Origin: an uncultured Selenomonadales bacterium
Lineage (GTDB): Bacteria; Bacillota_C; Negativicutes; Selenomonadales; Selenomonadaceae
Length of the DNA stretch: 6,384 nucleotides
Assembly: GCA_937916025.1 (NCBI GenBank)
Contig: CALGGX010000299.1
Location: 1 to 6,384 of the forward strand
Direction: 5' to 3'
A model generated the notes under the pieces. The model had not been told where the DNA came from. It did not search any database and worked only from the letters and a program-made list of their open reading frames with translations. Positions 6,239 through 6,384 of the stretch are shown piece by piece. Position 1 is the first letter of the stretch. Every line of letters starts with the position of its first letter. A program made the position numbers and the translations under genes.

Positions 6239-6384
6239 TTTCTATAATCCCACCCTTTATAAAATTATCAAAATAAGTAATAAAATAACGAGAATGAATT
6301 AATTCAATACTCGAAGAAATATTTATTTTTTTAAGCACTTTATCAATTAGAGGAAAAGAATATTCTAAAAAATATTTATTATCT
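6239..6384. other. AT-rich stretch without a recognisable gene
   Basis: About 28 of 146 bases are G or C (~19%), against roughly half in the rest of the window. No convincing open reading frame, RNA gene or transposase is seen. It may be the start of a differently composed acquired segment or an unusually AT-rich promoter region for a gene to the right. The boundary coincides with the point where Gx-family homology ends. Confidence 0.75.
6289..6313. repeat. Imperfect 25-bp inverted repeat in the AT-rich segment
   Basis: A perfect 12-base core, TGAATTAATTCA (6295-6306), is flanked by CGAG (6289-6292) and CTCG (6310-6313), which also pair, with spacers of two and three bases. It could be an operator or a cruciform; in AT-rich DNA the core alone would be weak evidence, but the paired GC-containing flanks add some weight. 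Confidence 0.4.

Noticed and set aside
5898..6338. 146-codon minus-strand frame across the AT-rich segment, the Gx remnant and the apbE end
   Set aside because: Its middle is a frame-shifted reading of the Gx remnant and its end is antisense to apbE; low-complexity basic translation with no motif.
6317..6380. 11-base direct repeat AAATATTTATT (6317-6327 and 6370-6380)
   Set aside because: Low-complexity AT-only word in DNA of ~19% G+C; likely by chance and not good evidence of a target-site duplication.
1..6384. tRNA, rRNA, CRISPR array, transposase or riboswitch
   Set aside because: No regularly spaced repeats, no tRNA-like cloverleaf with CCA/T-arm, and no transposase motifs were found by reading both strands.

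Overview
The window (about half G+C until a sharp drop in the last ~145 bases) looks like chromosomal DNA from a bacterium with an outer membrane, since it carries a TonB/ExbB/ExbD energy-transduction set. Strong Shine-Dalgarno sites, TTG and ATG starts, and a remnant of the Gx/heptaprenyl-diphosphate-synthase-component-I family (common in Firmicutes) make a diderm Firmicute (Negativicutes/Selenomonadales-like) my best guess. This is an inference from gene content; no rRNA or other taxonomic marker is present.

Layout. (1) Positions 2-1998, plus strand: a Type II restriction-modification pair of the HpaII family (expected target CCGG). A C5-cytosine methyltransferase cut by the window's left edge overlaps its restriction endonuclease by one base. 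(2) Positions 2001-2045: a hairpin with T-runs on both sides, serving as a bidirectional terminator between convergent transcription units. (3) Positions 5027 down to 2044, minus strand: a tight operon exbB-exbD-tonB-FTR1 iron permease, with junctions of 0 bp, a 4-bp overlap and 18 bp. (4) Positions 5028-5129: a compact divergent control region. It has a perfect 8-1-8 inverted repeat resembling a Fur box, lying between and touching plausible promoters for both directions. (5) Positions 5130-6041, plus strand: a lipoprotein of the ApbE family (FAD:protein FMN transferase). (6) Positions 6020-6238, minus strand: the C-terminal ~72 residues of a Gx-family membrane protein, without its N-terminal half, overlapping the end of apbE by 22 bp. 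(7) Positions 6239-6384: a stretch of about 19% G+C with no recognisable gene, beginning exactly where the Gx homology stops.

How the parts work together. ExbB/ExbD use the proton gradient to energise TonB, which drives outer-membrane receptors (none in the window). FTR1, with two REGxE iron-binding motifs, would carry iron across the inner membrane. The divergent ApbE lipoprotein would attach FMN to an exported protein, for example a periplasmic electron carrier or ferric reductase. Because both units share one Fur-like operator, they are probably induced together by iron starvation. The most interesting hypothesis here is an iron-uptake locus that combines TonB transport, FTR1 and extracytoplasmic flavinylation. 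The individual protein families are all known, and the flavinylated partner is not in the window. The restriction-modification pair is an independent defence cassette that shares only the terminator.
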